In this document: one piece after another, positions 6,232-19,441 of the stretch
How the letters are laid out: each line of letters starts with the position of its first letter
Position numbering within the stretch: position 1 is the first letter of the stretch
Assembly: GCF_013285155.1 (NCBI RefSeq)
Contig: NZ_JABTEL010000010.1
Span: 1-64,000, forward strand
Source of the DNA: Winogradskyella undariae
Lineage (GTDB): Bacteria > Bacteroidota > Bacteroidia > Flavobacteriales > Flavobacteriaceae
Length of the DNA: 64,000 bases
Reading direction: 5' to 3'
Translations under genes and position numbers: made by a program
Notes under the pieces: generated by a model
Told to the model about the DNA's origin: nothing
Seen by the model: only the letters and a program-made list of their open reading frames with translations
The model's database searches: none

Positions 6232-6975
6232 ATGAAATACGCAGTATTACTCCCATTATTCTTACTACAAATGATTGTTCATGCACAACCGACTAATACC
6301 CTTAACAGCTCTGAAAAAGTGGATGACAAGTTGTTACTAACCATCTTCCTTAAACATGATCAAAGTATGACTTTGAATGAGATTGAAAAGATAAGAACGG
6401 ATCAAGGCTTTTACGAAAACCTCCCTCCAGAAGGTGTTTCTGTAGTGAATTGGTTTGTGGTTATGGGACTTGGTCAAGTGGTGGTGTTAGAACTTCCTGC
6501 TTCAAAATTATCTGCTGTAAATTTAGCCATTGAAAGAACCGCATGGAAGGCTTTTACAACAGAAATGTATGCAACTTACAATTTGTATCCTATCATAAAA
6601 CACAAATTGAAAAATAAGTCAAAAGTGACGCTAGATGCAAAACCCAGTTCTAAAAAAGAAGATGACAAGTTGCTATTAACCATCTTTCTTAAACATGATC
6701 AAAGTATGACTTTAAATGAGATTGAAAAAATAAGAACAGATAAAGGCTTTTATAAAAATCTCCCTCCAGAAGGTACTTCTGTAGTGAATTGGTTTGTGGT
6801 TATGGGACTTGGCCAAGTGGTGGTGTTAGAACTTCCTGCCTCTAAATTATCTGCTGTAAATTTAGCAATTGAGAGAACGGCATGGAAAGCTTTTACAACA
6901 GAAATTTATCCAACGTACAACCTATACCCTATCCTAGAAAATAAATTAAAGAATAAGTCAAAGGTAGAATACTAG
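6232..6975 (+). CDS. Secreted protein of two near-identical tandem domains, unknown function
   Basis: A signal peptide (MKYAVLLPLFLLQMIVHAQ) is followed by two copies of a domain of about 105 residues. The repeat unit is 339 bases: copy 1 starts at 6322 and copy 2 at 6661. The copies differ at only a few residues and by scattered, mostly synonymous bases, so the duplication is recent or homogenised. Each copy has LLLTIFLKHDQSMTLNEIEK, then a PPEG(V/T)SVVNWFVVMGLGQVVVLELP core and a TAWKAFTTE(M/I)Y end. Single-domain relatives in proteobacteria come to mind, with a ferredoxin-like alpha+beta pattern, but I know no function. It belongs to the ribB-linked accessory cluster. Confidence 0.75.
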   Translation: MKYAVLLPLFLLQMIVHAQPTNTLNSSEKVDDKLLLTIFLKHDQSMTLNEIEKIRTDQGFYENLPPEGVSVVNWFVVMGLGQVVVLELPASKLSAVNLAIERTAWKAFTTEMYATYNLYPIIKHKLKNKSKVTLDAKPSSKKEDDKLLLTIFLKHDQSMTLNEIEKIRTDKGFYKNLPPEGTSVVNWFVVMGLGQVVVLELPASKLSAVNLAIERTAWKAFTTEIYPTYNLYPILENKLKNKSKVEY

Positions 6976-7043
6976 AATTTTAGTGACCATAAACAGTCAA
7001 AAAAATAGAATAAAACAGTTAGCAATACGATAACACGCAAGAG

Positions 7044-8204
7044 ATGAAATCGAGAAAATTATTAATGATACCTGGCCCAATAGAATTTGAAAGTGAAGTG
7101 ATGCAATGTATGGCAGTACCAACGCCTAGCCATCTGTCCCCAGATTTTATAGACTGCTTTGCCAATAGTTTAAAACTAATGAAAGACGTTTGGCAATGCC
7201 CTTCTGGTCAACCATTCATAATATCAGGAACAGGTACACTTGCTATGGACATGGCAGCAGCAAACCTAATAGAAACCGGTGATAAAGCACTTGTAATAGC
7301 GACAGGCTACTTTGGGTTACGTTATGCCGAAATATTAAAAAGATATGGCGCTCAAGTAGATATCCTTGAAGCTGAAGTCGGTAACATTGTACCCTTAGAA
7401 CTTATAGAAGAACAACTAAAAGCTAAAAGCTATAAACTGTTAACGTTTACACATGTTGACACATCAACAGCTGTTTTAAATGATGCTAAACGTATTGGTG
7501 CCTTAGGTAAAAAGTACAACGTATTAACCATTCTAGACGGTGTTTGTTCTGTTGCTGGCGAAGAAATTAAACAAGAAGATTGGGGAATTGATGTTGTACT
7601 TACAGCATCCCAAAAAGCAATAGGCGTTCCTCCAGGACTCGCGCTTTTAGTGGCTTCTAAAAACGCAATGCAAGCATTTGAACAACGCACAAGTCCTGTT
7701 GCTAATTACTATGGCGATTGGGCCAATTGGTTACCAATAATGAAAGCTTATGAAAATAAACAAGCTTCTTATTTTGGAACACCAGCCGTGAATCTTGTAA
7801 TTGCTTTAGAAAAAAGTTTACAACTCATTTCAAAAGAGGGGCTAGACCATCGTTTCGACCGACATAAAAGAGCGGGAAAAGCTATGCGAGCTGCAATCAA
7901 AGCTTTAGGCCTGGACTTATTATCAAAAAACGAACACGTTTCTGCAAACACCTTATCAGCTCCCTTATATCCAAGCCAAATGGACACTGCCGCTTTTTTA
8001 AAGTCAGTAAACCAAGAAGGCGTCATACTAGCTGGAGGTCTTTTACCGCAATTAAAAAATAATTACTTTAGAATTGGACACATGGGATCGGTAAACAAGA
8101 ATGATTTACTAGCAACGGTTGGAGCCATTGAATCAGCGTTGAAAAACAATGGCTATTCACATCAATTAGGATTAGGAACAGCTCAAATATTAAAACACTT
8201 CTAA
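7044..8204 (+). CDS. Class V aminotransferase (alanine/serine-glyoxylate type)
   Basis: A PLP-dependent fold-type I enzyme of 386 residues, the usual length for the alanine-glyoxylate/serine-glyoxylate group. It opens with MIPGPIEFESEVM, the family's N-terminal PGP motif. It has the SGTGTLAMD phosphate-binding loop, the cofactor aspartate in LTILDGVCS (D165) and the Schiff-base lysine K191 in TASQKAIGVPPG. A C-terminal RIGHMG supplies the carboxylate-binding arginine. The substrate cannot be fixed from the sequence; 2-aminoethylphosphonate and purine-catabolic relatives share this scaffold. The next gene starts 9 bases after its stop codon. Confidence 0.88.
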   Translation: MKSRKLLMIPGPIEFESEVMQCMAVPTPSHLSPDFIDCFANSLKLMKDVWQCPSGQPFIISGTGTLAMDMAAANLIETGDKALVIATGYFGLRYAEILKRYGAQVDILEAEVGNIVPLELIEEQLKAKSYKLLTFTHVDTSTAVLNDAKRIGALGKKYNVLTILDGVCSVAGEEIKQEDWGIDVVLTASQKAIGVPPGLALLVASKNAMQAFEQRTSPVANYYGDWANWLPIMKAYENKQASYFGTPAVNLVIALEKSLQLISKEGLDHRFDRHKRAGKAMRAAIKALGLDLLSKNEHVSANTLSAPLYPSQMDTAAFLKSVNQEGVILAGGLLPQLKNNYFRIGHMGSVNKNDLLATVGAIESALKNNGYSHQLGLGTAQILKHF

Positions 8205-8212
8205 CTAGAATA

Positions 8213-9448
8213 ATGAAAACATCACATCAACATTATGCCATTGAAGATACCACGCGTTCACCGCAAGAACATTGGCTATCTCACTTACTTAATGGCGCCT
8301 ATAAATTACCTGGTTTAGAAGGGAAAAGAGGTGTTTTGTTTTCAAATTCCGTTTTAGAAAAACACATTGAAGAAGAAGATAAACACGATAATTTTGAGTT
8401 AACATCAGGAATAAATAGAAGCCTTAGAACATTATCTTCTGGTGAACAAAAGAAAGCATTGTTGTCTCATCTACTCCTACAAAACCCAGATTTTATAGTA
8501 TTAAATAATCCTTATGAAACCTTAGACAAAGCGTCTGTGTCTGCATTAAAACAACAATTAATAGCCTTGTCTAAAGACTTACCAATCGTTTTTATTTTCA
8601 ACAGACAGGATGATGTATTACCTGTAATGACGCATGCCATTACATTCGAAAAAGCGGAGCTTAAAGCAGTGGTGCCTATCGAAGACTATGCTTTTAGAAA
8701 AAAAGAGTTTGTTTTTGATAAAGACATTCCAACCGCAATAACAACCTACACCAATATTCCAGAAGTGCTCGTAGAGCTTAAGAATATACAGGTGAGTTAT
8801 GACGATCGTACTATTCTAAAAGATATCAACTGGATCATCAAAAAAAAGGAATTCTGGCATTTAATAGGCCCTAATGGCTCTGGTAAAACCACATTACTAT
8901 CCATGATTTATGGGAACAATACCAAGGGCTATGGTCAAGAGGTATATCTCTTTGGTCAAAAAAAAGGCTCTGGTGAAAGTGTTTGGGATATCAAACAGAA
9001 AATCGGCTATATTAGTCCTGCGATGTTAGAGCTATTTAAACGTAGCTATACTGTAGAGCAAATGATTATTTCGGGCTTTTATGATAGTATTGGCTTATAT
9101 CAAACACCGTCAACTGCACAAATACGTGCCGCTGCTCAGTGGATGAACGTCTTAAATTTAAGCGACCAAAAAAACACCTCGTTTCTCAAATTATCGCCAG
9201 CTGTTCAACGCTTGATATTAATTGCAAGAGCGATGATTAAACATCCACCGTTATTGATTTTAGATGAACCCTTAATTAATGTTGATGATGAAGGTAGAGC
9301 ACTTGTTTCAGCGTTAATAAACAAAATCGCCAAAGAAAGTGAGACCAGTATCTTATTTGTAGCGCATCGTGATGAGGCTAATATTCACCCTGAATTTACC
9401 TATGAACTTCAACCTTCTCCAAATGGTTCTGTAGGCGTACAGAAATAA
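8213..9448 (+). CDS. Fused two-domain ABC ATPase (ModF/PhrA-like)
   Basis: The 411-residue protein holds two ABC ATPase domains in tandem, as in E. coli ModF. The first half (about 1-155) has a signature LSSGEQ at 74-79 but no visible P-loop, and its Walker B region reads FIVLNNP without the acidic pair. The second half (about 185-400) has a proper P-loop GPNGSGKTT (219-227) and Walker B LLILDEP, but its signature is altered (LSPAVQ). Together they could form one working composite ATP site. No membrane segment or permease partner is present. It follows the aminotransferase closely, so the two probably share a transcript. Confidence 0.85.
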   Translation: MKTSHQHYAIEDTTRSPQEHWLSHLLNGAYKLPGLEGKRGVLFSNSVLEKHIEEEDKHDNFELTSGINRSLRTLSSGEQKKALLSHLLLQNPDFIVLNNPYETLDKASVSALKQQLIALSKDLPIVFIFNRQDDVLPVMTHAITFEKAELKAVVPIEDYAFRKKEFVFDKDIPTAITTYTNIPEVLVELKNIQVSYDDRTILKDINWIIKKKEFWHLIGPNGSGKTTLLSMIYGNNTKGYGQEVYLFGQKKGSGESVWDIKQKIGYISPAMLELFKRSYTVEQMIISGFYDSIGLYQTPSTAQIRAAAQWMNVLNLSDQKNTSFLKLSPAVQRLILIARAMIKHPPLLILDEPLINVDDEGRALVSALINKIAKESETSILFVAHRDEANIHPEFTYELQPSPNGSVGVQK

Positions 9449-9489
9449 ATATAGAACTCATTTTAATTGAAGACTAAGAATTTAATGAT

Positions 9490-9585
9490 ATGCAAATGAA
9501 AGGCATGTCTACCACAGATTTTTTAGATTATGCGATTTTAATTTCAAACTCAATAGCTAGTATTCCCATTTATGAAATGGATTAA
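9490..9585 (+). CDS. Doubtful 31-codon reading frame
   Basis: The frame ATG 9490 to TAA 9583 encodes MQMKGMSTTDFLDYAILISN and 11 more residues. The codon use looks protein-like and the frame stays open a few codons upstream, but it is very short and unrecognised. It may be a relic at the end of the accessory cluster, or chance. Confidence 0.2.
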   Translation: MQMKGMSTTDFLDYAILISNSIASIPIYEMD

Positions 9586-9656
9586 ACTTTAGCATACTTT
9601 TAAGGCAACGACTTTATTAAATTGGGTATTTTCGTTAGACAAAAACGATTTTAAAA

Positions 9657-10652
9657 ATGAAAAAGATCCTCTCCCTAGCTATAGTTGTGATTGCTACGCA
9701 ACTGACATTTGCTCAAACAGACAACTTACAATGGTTAGATATTCAGTTAGCTAATTATGACTATCCTTTTCCTGTTTCCACTTTAGAATTAGATATACAA
9801 AACCAAGCGCTAGACATGGCATATATGGATGTACAACCAGACAATTACAACGGTAAAAACATCCTGTTATTTCACGGTAAAAATTTTAATGGAGCCTACT
9901 GGAAAACGACTATTGAAGCTTTAACAAAAGTAGGTTATCGTGTTATTGTACCCGACCAAATTGGTTTTGGAAAATCGTCTAAACCCGAACATTTTCATTA
10001 TACGTTTCAGCAGTTAGCACAAAACACAAAAGCCTTATTAGATAATTTAAATGTGAGTAAAACTTCGGTTTTAGGACATTCTATGGGTGGCATGTTAGCC
10101 ACAAGATTTGCCTTAATGTATCCTGAAGCAATAGATAAATTTATTTTAGAAAACCCTATTGGTTTAGAAGATTGGAAATTAAAAGTACCCTACAAACCGG
10201 TGACGTGGTGGTACGCCAACGAGCTTAAAAAAAGCTATGAAGGCATTAAAAAATACCAATTAGTCAATTATTACGATAACAAATGGAAACCTGAATACGA
10301 CCAATGGGTGAACTTATTAGCGGGTTGGACACTAAATTCAAGCTACAAAACTATTGCTTGGAATAATGCCTTAACCTACGATATGATTTTTACACAACCT
10401 GTGGTGTACGAGTTTAAAAATATCACGGCACCTACCCTTTTAATTATTGGCACTAGAGATCGTACGGCTTTAGGAAAACCGTTAGTAAGTGAGGAGGTGA
10501 GAAAAACAATGGGGTTATACAGTGAATTAGGTAAGACAACACAAAAAGCAATTCCAAATGCCAAGCTTGTAGAAATTGAAAATGTGGGACATTTACCTCA
10601 CATTGAAAAATTTGATAGTTTTATTAAACCGTTATTGAATTTCTTGAAGTAA
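9657..10652 (+). CDS. Secreted alpha/beta hydrolase
   Basis: A 331-residue exported hydrolase with signal peptide (KKILSLAIVVIATQLTFAQ). The oxyanion motif is FHGKNFNG, the nucleophile elbow is GHSMGG, the acid is in LIIGTRDRTA and the histidine in ENVGHLPHIE, so the triad is complete. The overall pattern (cap domain rich in Trp/Tyr, PDQIGFGKSSKP after strand 4) resembles epoxide hydrolases, haloalkane dehalogenases and C-C hydrolases, which sequence alone does not separate. It is a single gene with its own terminator at 10674-10705. Confidence 0.85.
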   Translation: MKKILSLAIVVIATQLTFAQTDNLQWLDIQLANYDYPFPVSTLELDIQNQALDMAYMDVQPDNYNGKNILLFHGKNFNGAYWKTTIEALTKVGYRVIVPDQIGFGKSSKPEHFHYTFQQLAQNTKALLDNLNVSKTSVLGHSMGGMLATRFALMYPEAIDKFILENPIGLEDWKLKVPYKPVTWWYANELKKSYEGIKKYQLVNYYDNKWKPEYDQWVNLLAGWTLNSSYKTIAWNNALTYDMIFTQPVVYEFKNITAPTLLIIGTRDRTALGKPLVSEEVRKTMGLYSELGKTTQKAIPNAKLVEIENVGHLPHIEKFDSFIKPLLNFLK

Positions 10653-10673
10653 CAGCTATTTTTAATAACATTA

Positions 10674-10705
10674 AAAGCCTCATACATCTATTTGTTTGAG
10701 GCTTT
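10674..10705 (+). terminator. Intrinsic terminator after the alpha/beta hydrolase gene
   Basis: A 9-bp perfect stem AAAGCCTCA / TGAGGCTTT with a 14-base loop, 21 bases after the stop codon. The descending arm ends in TTT. Confidence 0.75.
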
Positions 10706-10883
10706 GTTGATTTTAAATAGTAACAACTTTCAAATATTACTCTTCATGAACGAGTGGTGAAAAATTTAATCAATATGAAAACAGACTATGCGTTCTAGTA
10801 ATGTGACCGGTGCTATGTTAAATATGACATTATCGTAGGAAGAATTTTAATGATTTTTACTCTTCATAACTTATCTTAAATTA
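10706..10883. other. Gap between hydrolase gene and ankyrin gene
   Basis: With the two flanking terminators, this forms a stretch of about 310 bases without a gene. I see no promoter, conserved hairpin or reading frame of note in it. Both neighbouring genes point into it. Confidence 0.5.
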
Positions 10884-10913
10884 AAAACACCTCAGAATTA
10901 TCTGAGGTGTTTT
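10884..10913. terminator. Bidirectional intrinsic terminator after the katG-ankyrin unit
   Basis: A 13-bp perfect stem AAAACACCTCAGA / TCTGAGGTGTTTT with loop ATTA. The A-tract and T-tract on either side allow it to work in both directions; its main job should be ending the minus-strand katG-ankyrin transcript. Confidence 0.8.
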
Positions 10914-10966
10914 CTTATTAATTTCTAACAAAAGCTACAAGTATTTAATATTTGAATAAAGTTCTA

Positions 10967-11440
10967 TTATTTTAAAAGTGAGACCATCTCAGTAAAACCT
11001 TTTGCTTCGGCATGCGCTAAAGCCGTTTTCCCTGAATTATCTTCTATAGTTTTATCTGCATGATGTTCTAACAATAATTTTACAATGTCTATTTTGTTGT
11101 ACTGGGTAGCAAAACTTAGAGCCGTAGTTCCATCTTTGTTAACTGCATTAATATCTGCACCATTTGCTAATAATGTCGTTGCCAAGGACGTATTTCCTTT
11201 GAAGCTTACTCCAATCAACGCTGTATTACCTGAGCCATCTTTGGCATTAATATCTGCGTTATTTTCAATAAGAATACTAGTAGCTTCTTCATTATCAAAA
11301 TAGGTAGCTAAAATAAGAGGAGTAAATCCACGTGCATCTTTTTCATTTACTAAGTTGGGATTTATACACATCAATGCTTTTAATCGATCTTTATCTCCTG
11401 CTTTTATAGCTTCAAATAAAACATCTGTATCTCTTTTCAT
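10967..11440 (-). CDS. Ankyrin-repeat protein next to katG
   Basis: A 157-residue protein made of about four ankyrin repeats, visible as repeated G-x-TPLI/TALI, A.....G...AS-LL..GADIN patterns. It has no signal peptide. It lies 76 bases downstream of katG on the same strand. In Pseudomonas a small ankyrin protein (AnkB) is encoded beside the catalase gene katB and supports full catalase activity; a similar helper role for KatG is a reasonable inference here, although AnkB is periplasmic and this protein shows no export signal. Confidence 0.88.
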   Translation of the reverse strand: MKRDTDVLFEAIKAGDKDRLKALMCINPNLVNEKDARGFTPLILATYFDNEEATSILIENNADINAKDGSGNTALIGVSFKGNTSLATTLLANGADINAVNKDGTTALSFATQYNKIDIVKLLLEHHADKTIEDNSGKTALAHAEAKGFTEMVSLLK

Positions 11441-11516
11441 AATTTATAAAGTTTTATTTAAAAAGGAATGCACCTATAAAGTCCATTCCTTTTCAAAATA
11501 TCAGTGTTTATACGTT

Positions 11517-13793
<2,277 letters not shown>

Positions 13794-13949
13794 TTAATTT
13801 AATTTATCTTATTTTATTATTATATATTTCAATAGCTAAAAGCTATAACTAAATAAAACACCATTGACTAAATGTATTAAAATATGGATTTTTAAAGAAT
13901 ATATCTATAAAAATTTCGTACCTTAATTTAAAATTTAAAACATACAATT

Positions 13950-14186
13950 ATGAGCACTTCAGAATATACAAAAGTTTACTACGGTAATTTTATATTGGTT
14001 ACACGTGTTAAAGATGAATTAGAACATGCAGGAATTGTTCCTATTATTAAAGACGAAGGCGAATCTCAAAGATTAGCGGGTTATGCTTCTATGAACCAAG
14101 GTTATCAAGAAGTGTTTGTAAATAATGAGGAATTAGAAAAAGCTATGGTTATTGTTAACCGTGTAAAGGTAGAAATGGAGGCTTAG
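13950..14186 (+). CDS. DUF2007 domain protein
   Basis: A 78-residue single-domain protein: TKVYYGNFILVTRVKDELEH, then GIVPIIKDEGESQRLAGY, then a QEVFVNNEELEKAMVIVNR end. This is the pattern of DUF2007, annotated as a putative signal-transducing protein (PII-like small alpha/beta fold), with no proven function. It is a single gene with a strong shared terminator after it. Confidence 0.85.
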   Translation: MSTSEYTKVYYGNFILVTRVKDELEHAGIVPIIKDEGESQRLAGYASMNQGYQEVFVNNEELEKAMVIVNRVKVEMEA

Positions 14187-14238
14187 TTTTTATAGCGTAA
14201 TTATTTCTATTTATTATAACCTCTTTTTACATAAAAAA

Positions 14239-14269
14239 AAAGTGCTAGTATTTTTAATACTAGCACTTT
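14239..14269. terminator. Bidirectional intrinsic terminator
   Basis: A 14-bp perfect stem AAAGTGCTAGTATT / AATACTAGCACTTT with a 3-base loop, flanked by a long A-run on the left. It serves the convergent DUF2007 and ABC-F genes. Confidence 0.85.
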
Positions 14270-14306
14270 ATAATTTTATAATAGTTAATGTCAGAAATAT
14301 AATTTC

Positions 14307-16250
<1,944 letters not shown>

Positions 16251-16258
16251 TATTTTTG
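16251..16258 (+). promoter_or_regulatory. Bacteroidota -7 element for the thioredoxin-fold lipoprotein gene
   Basis: TATTTTTG matches TAnnTTTG, 27 bases before the start codon at 16286. No clear -33 TTG was found. Confidence 0.45.
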
Positions 16259-16285
16259 TGTCATATCATTATATATTAATATCTT

Positions 16286-17746
16286 ATGCTAAACCTACGT
16301 ATAGTCTTTGCTATAATCATTATGTCTTCTGCTTTTAGTTGTCAATTTAAAGGCGAAAAGACCGGTGACTATGCTTACATAGGTGGTGAAATTATTAATC
16401 CAAAAAATAACAGTGTAGTTCTTTTTAATACGAGTGGTAAAATTATAGATTCTATTAGTTTAGATAAAAACAACAGATTTATATTTAAGGTAGATAATCT
16501 TCATTCTGGCTTACATTCCATTACACATGGTGGAGAATACCAGATGTTTTTATTAGAACCTAACGATAGTATTATGTTTCGTTTAAATACGTTTGACTTT
16601 GATGAGTCTTTAGTATTTACAGGGCATGGCGCTAAAAAAAATAATTATTTACTTAAAACTTATTTATTAGGTGAAAAAGAAGCTAAAAAATTAGTTCGCT
16701 ATTCTAAAATGGAACCTGAAGCTTTTAAAGCTTTTGTTGAAAAGCGAAGACAAAAACAGCTTGATGACTTTAATAAATTTTTAGTAAAAAACGAAGAATC
16801 AGAATTCTTTAAATCTATTGTTGAAGCAAACATTAATTATAATTCTTATGCTGATAAAGAGATTTATCCTTTTGCATATTTTGGAAATAACAAGCTTATT
16901 CATATTAAAGATCTTCCAGAAGATTTTTTTAGCCACAGAAAAAATATCGATTATAATGCGACTTACTTAAGTCGTTTCTTTGCCTACAATCGTTTCTTAT
17001 TTTCTAATATAGATAATTTAGCAATTCATAAATTTTATGAAAATCATCCCTACCACAGTAAATTTGATAGGCATGCTATGGACTATAATAAATATAAATT
17101 AGATTTAATTGATAGCATTGTTTCAGATCCTATTATTAAAAATAATCTATTAAAATATAAAGCAAGAGAATATATAAGTTATAATCATACTGAAGCTGAA
17201 GCCAATGAATTGCTTGAGCATTATTTAACTAAAAGCACCAACGAGGAAGATAAATTATATATGAATGACTTGGTGTCTTCTTTAAAATTATTACGCCAAG
17301 GTAATCCACTACCAAATATTTCTATTGTTAATTATAACGATACGGAACACTTTATAAATTCAATTATTACCAAACCAACGATTATCTATTTTTGGTCCTC
17401 TAACTCTAAATCTCAGTATAGAAATAGTCATTATATGGTAGATAAGTTAAAATCGAATTTTCCACAAATGGATTTTATCTCAATTAACGTGAATGACAAT
17501 AATGATAAGTTTTGGAAGAATATTATTGAAAATTATGACTTCCCTACCATTAATGAGTTCAAGTTTAAGAATTCTAATCAAGCAAGGAAAACATTAGCTG
17601 TTAACTATTTGAATAAATGTATTATTGTTGATGAAAACGGTATGATTTTACACTCTAACGCTAGTATTTTTAATTCAAACTTTCAATCAACACTTGATGA
17701 TTTATTACAAAAAAAGCATCTTATTGTTACACAAGATGCTCTTTAA
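16286..17746 (+). CDS. Lipoprotein with DUF4369-like and thioredoxin-fold domains, CxxC missing
   Basis: A 486-residue envelope protein. The lipobox ends at a cysteine near residue 19 (MSSAFSCQFKGEK). Residues about 28-115 resemble the N-terminal beta domain (DUF4369-like) often placed before TlpA thioredoxins in Bacteroidota. A long helical middle follows. The last 140 residues form a thioredoxin-like fold starting GNPLPNISIVNY, but the active-site strand reads IIYFWSSNSKSQYRNS, with serines and asparagine where WCxxC should be. It is therefore probably redox-inactive and a binding or structural version of the fold. It is a single gene, convergent with the transaldolase gene. Confidence 0.78.
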   Translation: MLNLRIVFAIIIMSSAFSCQFKGEKTGDYAYIGGEIINPKNNSVVLFNTSGKIIDSISLDKNNRFIFKVDNLHSGLHSITHGGEYQMFLLEPNDSIMFRLNTFDFDESLVFTGHGAKKNNYLLKTYLLGEKEAKKLVRYSKMEPEAFKAFVEKRRQKQLDDFNKFLVKNEESEFFKSIVEANINYNSYADKEIYPFAYFGNNKLIHIKDLPEDFFSHRKNIDYNATYLSRFFAYNRFLFSNIDNLAIHKFYENHPYHSKFDRHAMDYNKYKLDLIDSIVSDPIIKNNLLKYKAREYISYNHTEAEANELLEHYLTKSTNEEDKLYMNDLVSSLKLLRQGNPLPNISIVNYNDTEHFINSIITKPTIIYFWSSNSKSQYRNSHYMVDKLKSNFPQMDFISINVNDNNDKFWKNIIENYDFPTINEFKFKNSNQARKTLAVNYLNKCIIVDENGMILHSNASIFNSNFQSTLDDLLQKKHLIVTQDAL

Positions 17747-17766
17747 TATATTTTGTTGAAATTGAT

Positions 17767-18420
17767 TTAATTTCCTTTCTTATAATCTGCTAAGAATTTT
17801 TCTAAACCACTATCTGTTAATGGGTGTCTTAATAAACCTGTAATAGAACTTAAAGGACCTGTCATTACATCAGCACCCAATTTAGCACAATCTATAACAT
17901 GCATTGTATGACGTACAGATGCTGCTAATATTTGAGTTTCAAAAGAATAATTATCGTAGATATGTCTTATTTCAGCAATAAGATTTAAACCATCTGTAGA
18001 AATATCATCTAAACGACCAATAAAAGGAGAAACATAAGTTGCACCTGCTTTAGCTGCTAATAATGCTTGACCTGCAGAAAATACTAAAGTTACATTCGTT
18101 TTAATTCCTCTGTCTGAAAAATATTTACAAGCTTTAATACCATCTTTAATCATTGGTAATTTAACTACAATCTGATCGTGTAATTCAGCTAAGGCCTCAC
18201 CTTCTCTTACCATACCTTCAAAATCTGTAGAGATAACTTCTGCAGAAACATCACCTTCTACAATGTTACAGATTTCAACATAATGTTTCATTATATTATC
18301 TGTTCCTGTAATACCTTCTTTAGCCATTAATGATGGGTTAGTTGTAACACCATCTAATATACCCATATCTTGAGCATCTTTAATCTGCTCTAAATTTGCA
18401 GTATCAATAAAAAATTTCAT
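17767..18420 (-). CDS. fsa: Fructose-6-phosphate aldolase / short transaldolase (TalC type)
   Basis: A 217-residue TIM-barrel of the short transaldolase group. It starts with the canonical [20 protein letters not shown], has the VTTNPSL motif, the Schiff-base lysine in QIVVKLPMI, the [23 protein letters not shown] segment and a C-terminal DVMTGP. Members are either fructose-6-phosphate aldolases or transaldolases of the pentose phosphate pathway. A single Tyr/Phe/Gln position usually separates them, and I cannot assign it safely here, so the symbol is provisional. It is cytoplasmic, a single gene, 74 bases downstream of an SDR gene on the same strand. Confidence 0.9.
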   Translation of the reverse strand: MKFFIDTANLEQIKDAQDMGILDGVTTNPSLMAKEGITGTDNIMKHYVEICNIVEGDVSAEVISTDFEGMVREGEALAELHDQIVVKLPMIKDGIKACKYFSDRGIKTNVTLVFSAGQALLAAKAGATYVSPFIGRLDDISTDGLNLIAEIRHIYDNYSFETQILAASVRHTMHVIDCAKLGADVMTGPLSSITGLLRHPLTDSGLEKFLADYKKGN

Positions 18421-18494
18421 AAAATTTATTTTTAGTTGTTGTGTATAAGTCGCGACGAATTTACAACTTTAAGCTTAGCAATACAATGTACCAA

Positions 18495-19298
18495 TTATAA
18501 TTTATAATGATTCATTAACATCTTTTCGTATACTGAATCTGGAAGAATTCGTTTTAAAACAATAGAGAATTTCTGAAGAAAAGCACCTACTTTGTAATGA
18601 ATCTTTGGGTTTTTAGCTTCAATAATTTTATAGATAGCTTCTGCCATTTCTTTAGGATCTCCACCACTATCTACGTGTTCATCCATTAGACTTAATGTTT
18701 TTCCGTACGTATCTTTATAAGGAGAATCTTCTAACGCTGGTGCATGATAACGACCCGCAGCAATATTAGTTGCAAAGTCTCCAGGTGCAACATTAGCCAT
18801 ATTAATATTAAATGCTTTTAGCTCCATTCTAAAAGCTTCGGTTATTAACTCTAAAGCTCCTTTACTCGCACTATAAACACCTCTATAAGGTAAACCCATA
18901 TAACCAGCAATAGAAGTAACATTAATTACAAGACCTGAGTTTTGTTTTCGCATACTAGGCAAAACGGCCTTTGTTACGTTGATAGGTCCAAAAAGGTTAG
19001 TTTCAAAATTTCGCTTTATTTCTGCATCAGGGATTTCTTCAATCGGTCCCGTAATTCCTGCACCAGCGTTATTGATAAGGATATCTATTTTAGATTCGAC
19101 CTTTAAAACTTCAGCAACACATGCAGAGATGGTTTCAAGTTTTGTAACATCTAAAGCTACAATAGGAAATTTACTATTTGGATAATTATTAGGACTTCTA
19201 CTGGTACCGTAAACTTTAAATCCTTTTTCTTGAAGAAATTCGCCAACAGATTTCCCTATTCCAGAAGAACCACCTGTTATTAATACAACTTTAGACAT
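18495..19298 (-). CDS. Short-chain dehydrogenase/reductase
   Basis: A 267-residue classical SDR. It has the nucleotide-binding TGGSSGIGKSVG at the N-terminus, the NNAGAG motif, a catalytic serine in VINVTSIAG and the YSASK pair of Tyr and Lys. The absence of an acidic residue after strand 2 and the presence of GTSRSPN suggests NADP(H). The C-terminal region (KIHYKVGAFLQKFSIVLKRILP) is like that of SDRs acting on lipids or retinol-type substrates. The substrate is unknown. It is transcribed towards the transaldolase gene. Confidence 0.88.
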   Translation of the reverse strand: MSKVVLITGGSSGIGKSVGEFLQEKGFKVYGTSRSPNNYPNSKFPIVALDVTKLETISACVAEVLKVESKIDILINNAGAGITGPIEEIPDAEIKRNFETNLFGPINVTKAVLPSMRKQNSGLVINVTSIAGYMGLPYRGVYSASKGALELITEAFRMELKAFNINMANVAPGDFATNIAAGRYHAPALEDSPYKDTYGKTLSLMDEHVDSGGDPKEMAEAIYKIIEAKNPKIHYKVGAFLQKFSIVLKRILPDSVYEKMLMNHYKL

Positions 19299-19441
19299 AC
19301 TATATTATTAATTATAATTTCGAAAATACAAATTCTGAAATTGGTAGAATATTTTATAAAACCCTAAACCTTTAATTAGAAGGTCTATAAACTAAAAAAA
19401 TCTCGATTCGCCGAGGCTTTCAAGATTTGAGTTTTGGGTAC

